Shown piece after piece: positions 22,465 through 23,757 of a stretch of 23,757 nt of DNA. Position 1 is the stretch's first letter, and each line of letters begins with the position of its first letter. The stretch lies in the NCBI GenBank assembly GCA_023254365.1, contig JALRLQ010000020.1, positions 1 through 23,757 on the forward strand. The letters are read 5' to 3'. Origin of the DNA: Candidatus Poseidonia sp. (GTDB lineage: Archaea > Thermoplasmatota > Poseidoniia > Poseidoniales > Poseidoniaceae). Position numbers and translations under genes: made by a program. The notes below the pieces were generated by a model. The model made no database searches and had not been told where the DNA came from. It was given only the letters and a program-made list of their open reading frames with translations.

Positions 22465-22502
22465 GCTCTCACCGTTCCTTGGCACCATCCTTGCCTATGT
22501 GA

Positions 22503-23504
22503 ATGTCTCCCTTGAACAACCTGCGAAACCGCATTGGCATGGACGCAGGCCATGCAAACCCTCAAAGCGAACAGAATCCACTTCTGTTTGTGCGTAGGTT
22601 GGCAGTCTATGCGTTGGGGGGCAATGCGCTGGCCCCGCCAACCGGTGATGGGAAAGGCGCAGCCACCGTTCTCGCCAAGGTCATGAGCGACATCATCGAC
22701 CTCCTCGAGATGGATTGGAGGGTGGTCATCACGCACGGAAACGGTCCTCAAGTCGGCCACCTTCTTTCCCTCGATGAGGAATTGACCCATCGATTGGATG
22801 AATGGGTTGCGGCAACACAGGGCATGATCGGTCACGAACTTTCAACCAACCTGCAGGCGATTCTTCGTCGTCGGCGGAGGCCTGAACGTACCGCCGTCGT
22901 GTTGACGAGAGTTGAGGTTGATGCAGCAGATGAGGCCTTTGCTTGGCCAACCAAACCCGTGGGGCCGGTCCTGGATGCCAAAACCGTGATGTCAGCCGAC
23001 TGGGACATTGCACAAACCGTTCACGGTCCGAGGCGCGTGGTGGCAAGCCCTGCTCCTCTCCGGGTGCTGGAAATCGATGTGATTCGTCAGTTGGTTGAAC
23101 TGCAAGCTGTCGTCATCTGCGGAGGTGGAGGCGGCATTCCCGTTGCGATGGTTGATGGTGTTGAAATTGGCATGCCTGCCGTGGTCGACAAAGACCTGTT
23201 CTCCTCCTCTCTTGCTCACGGCTTGGGTGCAGATGCGTTGATCATCAGCACCGAAGCGGACGCCATCTATTCCAACTTTGGTACTCCATCGGCAACCCCC
23301 CATCACCACCTTACTCCAGAGCAAATCGAACGCATGGACGACGAAGGTCAGTTTCCCCCGGGTTCAATGGGTCCAAAGGCAAAGGCCCTGCGCGAGTTTG
23401 TTTTCCGTTCACCTCAAGGCAAAGCGTTGTTGTGCCAACCGGGTGATGTGCTTGCAGCCTTGAGGGGTGAAGCAGGAACCACCGTCGCCGCGTCCCAGCC
23501 TTAG
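22503..23504 (+). CDS. arcC: Carbamate kinase
   Basis: The product belongs to the amino-acid kinase superfamily and reversibly transfers phosphate between carbamoyl phosphate and ADP. Key motifs are YALGGNAL (36-43), ITHGNGPQVG (75-84), VICGGGGGIPV (about 208-218), AVVDKDLFSSSLAHGLGAD (230-248), IISTEADAIY, and FPPGSMGPKAKA near 281-292. The assignment as carbamate kinase is firm. About 30 residues precede the usual family start. Alternatives are an ATG at 22539 and a GTG at 22590, and none has a clear ribosome-binding site. It might make ATP from carbamoyl phosphate or feed nitrogen metabolism. The sequence does not tell which direction dominates. Confidence 0.92.
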   Translation: MSPLNNLRNRIGMDAGHANPQSEQNPLLFVRRLAVYALGGNALAPPTGDGKGAATVLAKVMSDIIDLLEMDWRVVITHGNGPQVGHLLSLDEELTHRLDEWVAATQGMIGHELSTNLQAILRRRRRPERTAVVLTRVEVDAADEAFAWPTKPVGPVLDAKTVMSADWDIAQTVHGPRRVVASPAPLRVLEIDVIRQLVELQAVVICGGGGGIPVAMVDGVEIGMPAVVDKDLFSSSLAHGLGADALIISTEADAIYSNFGTPSATPHHHLTPEQIERMDDEGQFPPGSMGPKAKALREFVFRSPQGKALLCQPGDVLAALRGEAGTTVAASQP

Positions 23505-23516
23505 GGCCAAAGAATC

Positions 23517-23757
23517 ATGTTCATATGGTTGCGGCCCTTGGCGGTGTCCATGAAGACCCCAATTGTTGCCGAAGCCCACTGTGACGGACCCTGTGGCGTG
23601 TACGACCCTGCGAGTGCTCGTATCGCCGCTGAAGCCGTCCAATCGATGACCAAGAAGATGCTTGCTCTCTCGCCTCCTGATTCCAGTGACGGTGAAGCCA
23701 TGGCCGCTTACATCAACACCATGGCACGTTACGCTGCCATCAAAGAAGAAGAAGCCC
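23517..23757 (+). CDS. sodN: Nickel superoxide dismutase (N-terminal part, cut by window edge)
   Basis: The visible 80 residues contain the nickel hook of NiSOD: after a short leader the sequence reads HCDGPCGVYDP (residues 21-31 from the ATG at 23517). It continues with ARIAAEAVQSM and then the helical region ending in KEEEA, as in family members. His21 becomes His1 after leader cleavage and, with Cys2 and Cys6, binds nickel. NiSOD converts superoxide to hydrogen peroxide and oxygen. The leader is 20 residues from the ATG at 23517 or nine from the ATG at 23550. The latter has GGCGGTG just upstream, so it may be the true start. The gene lies 12 bases after arcC. The maturation protease SodX is not visible. 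The rest of the protein is outside the window. Confidence 0.94.
   Translation, partial: MFIWLRPLAVSMKTPIVAEAHCDGPCGVYDPASARIAAEAVQSMTKKMLALSPPDSSDGEAMAAYINTMARYAAIKEEEA

Overview
The window reads as a piece of a marine planktonic euryarchaeal genome, most likely Marine Group II/III (Poseidoniales-like). This rests on protein families, because no rRNA is present. Archaeal markers are ribosomal protein S3Ae, a proteasome beta subunit of the Thermoplasma type, the KH/beta-CASP RNase aCPSF1, a DUF54-type exosome-associated protein, archaeal-type TrpRS and AsnRS, a ZPR1-like protein and a SepF-like protein. Mixed with these are bacterial-looking genes: ThyA, DHFR, a PlsC acyltransferase and a nickel superoxide dismutase. 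Secreted proteins with a single C-terminal membrane anchor also occur. Genes are very densely packed, and no gene-free stretch exceeds about 160 bases. There is no CRISPR array, insertion sequence or prophage.

Layout. Bases 1-3416 are on the minus strand: a DUF54-type RNA-binding protein, a large surface protein (arylsulfotransferase-like beta-propeller, thrombospondin type 3 calcium repeats, membrane anchor), a seven-iron-type ferredoxin, and the start of pdxS, cut by the window edge. Bases 3536-6745 are on the plus strand: S3Ae fused to a C-terminal SAP domain, a PLC-like lipoprotein, an MTA phosphorylase-family enzyme and a MazG-like pyrophosphohydrolase. Bases 6746-9684 are on the minus strand: PlsC, an unknown protein, thyA and folA, with thymidylate synthase and DHFR directly coupled. 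Bases 9756-12456 are on the plus strand: an unknown membrane-anchored secreted protein and TrpRS. Bases 12448-13718 are on the minus strand: a SepF-like protein translationally coupled to a ZPR1-like protein.

Bases 13874-16483 are on the plus strand: proteasome beta and aCPSF1, separated by two tandem hairpins. A small two-helix membrane protein follows on the minus strand. Next, on the plus strand, come a pyruvoyl-arginine-decarboxylase-like protein lacking the self-cleavage serines, a zinc-ribbon protein, and tRNA-Pro(UGG) with an encoded CCA end. The minus-strand parvulin gene ends inside that tRNA. A GT2 glycosyltransferase (minus), a degenerate membrane GT2-like protein and a HAD phosphatase (plus), and a 35-residue zinc ribbon (plus) come next. 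The window closes with AsnRS (minus), carbamate kinase (plus) and a truncated nickel superoxide dismutase (plus).

Themes. One is information processing and quality control: S3Ae, aCPSF1, proteasome, DUF54 protein, two tRNA synthetases, tRNA-Pro and ZPR1. Another is nucleotide and one-carbon metabolism: ThyA, DHFR, MazG-like and the MTA/MTI phosphorylase. A third is cell-surface and lipid functions: PlsC, the glycosyltransferases, the sulfotransferase-like protein and the PLC-like lipoprotein. I found no clear multi-gene novel system. The most unusual points are the S3Ae-SAP fusion, the decarboxylase-like protein without its pyruvoyl serine, the tRNA/CDS antisense overlap, the SepF-like/ZPR1 coupling, and the degenerate glycosyltransferase coupled to a HAD phosphatase.
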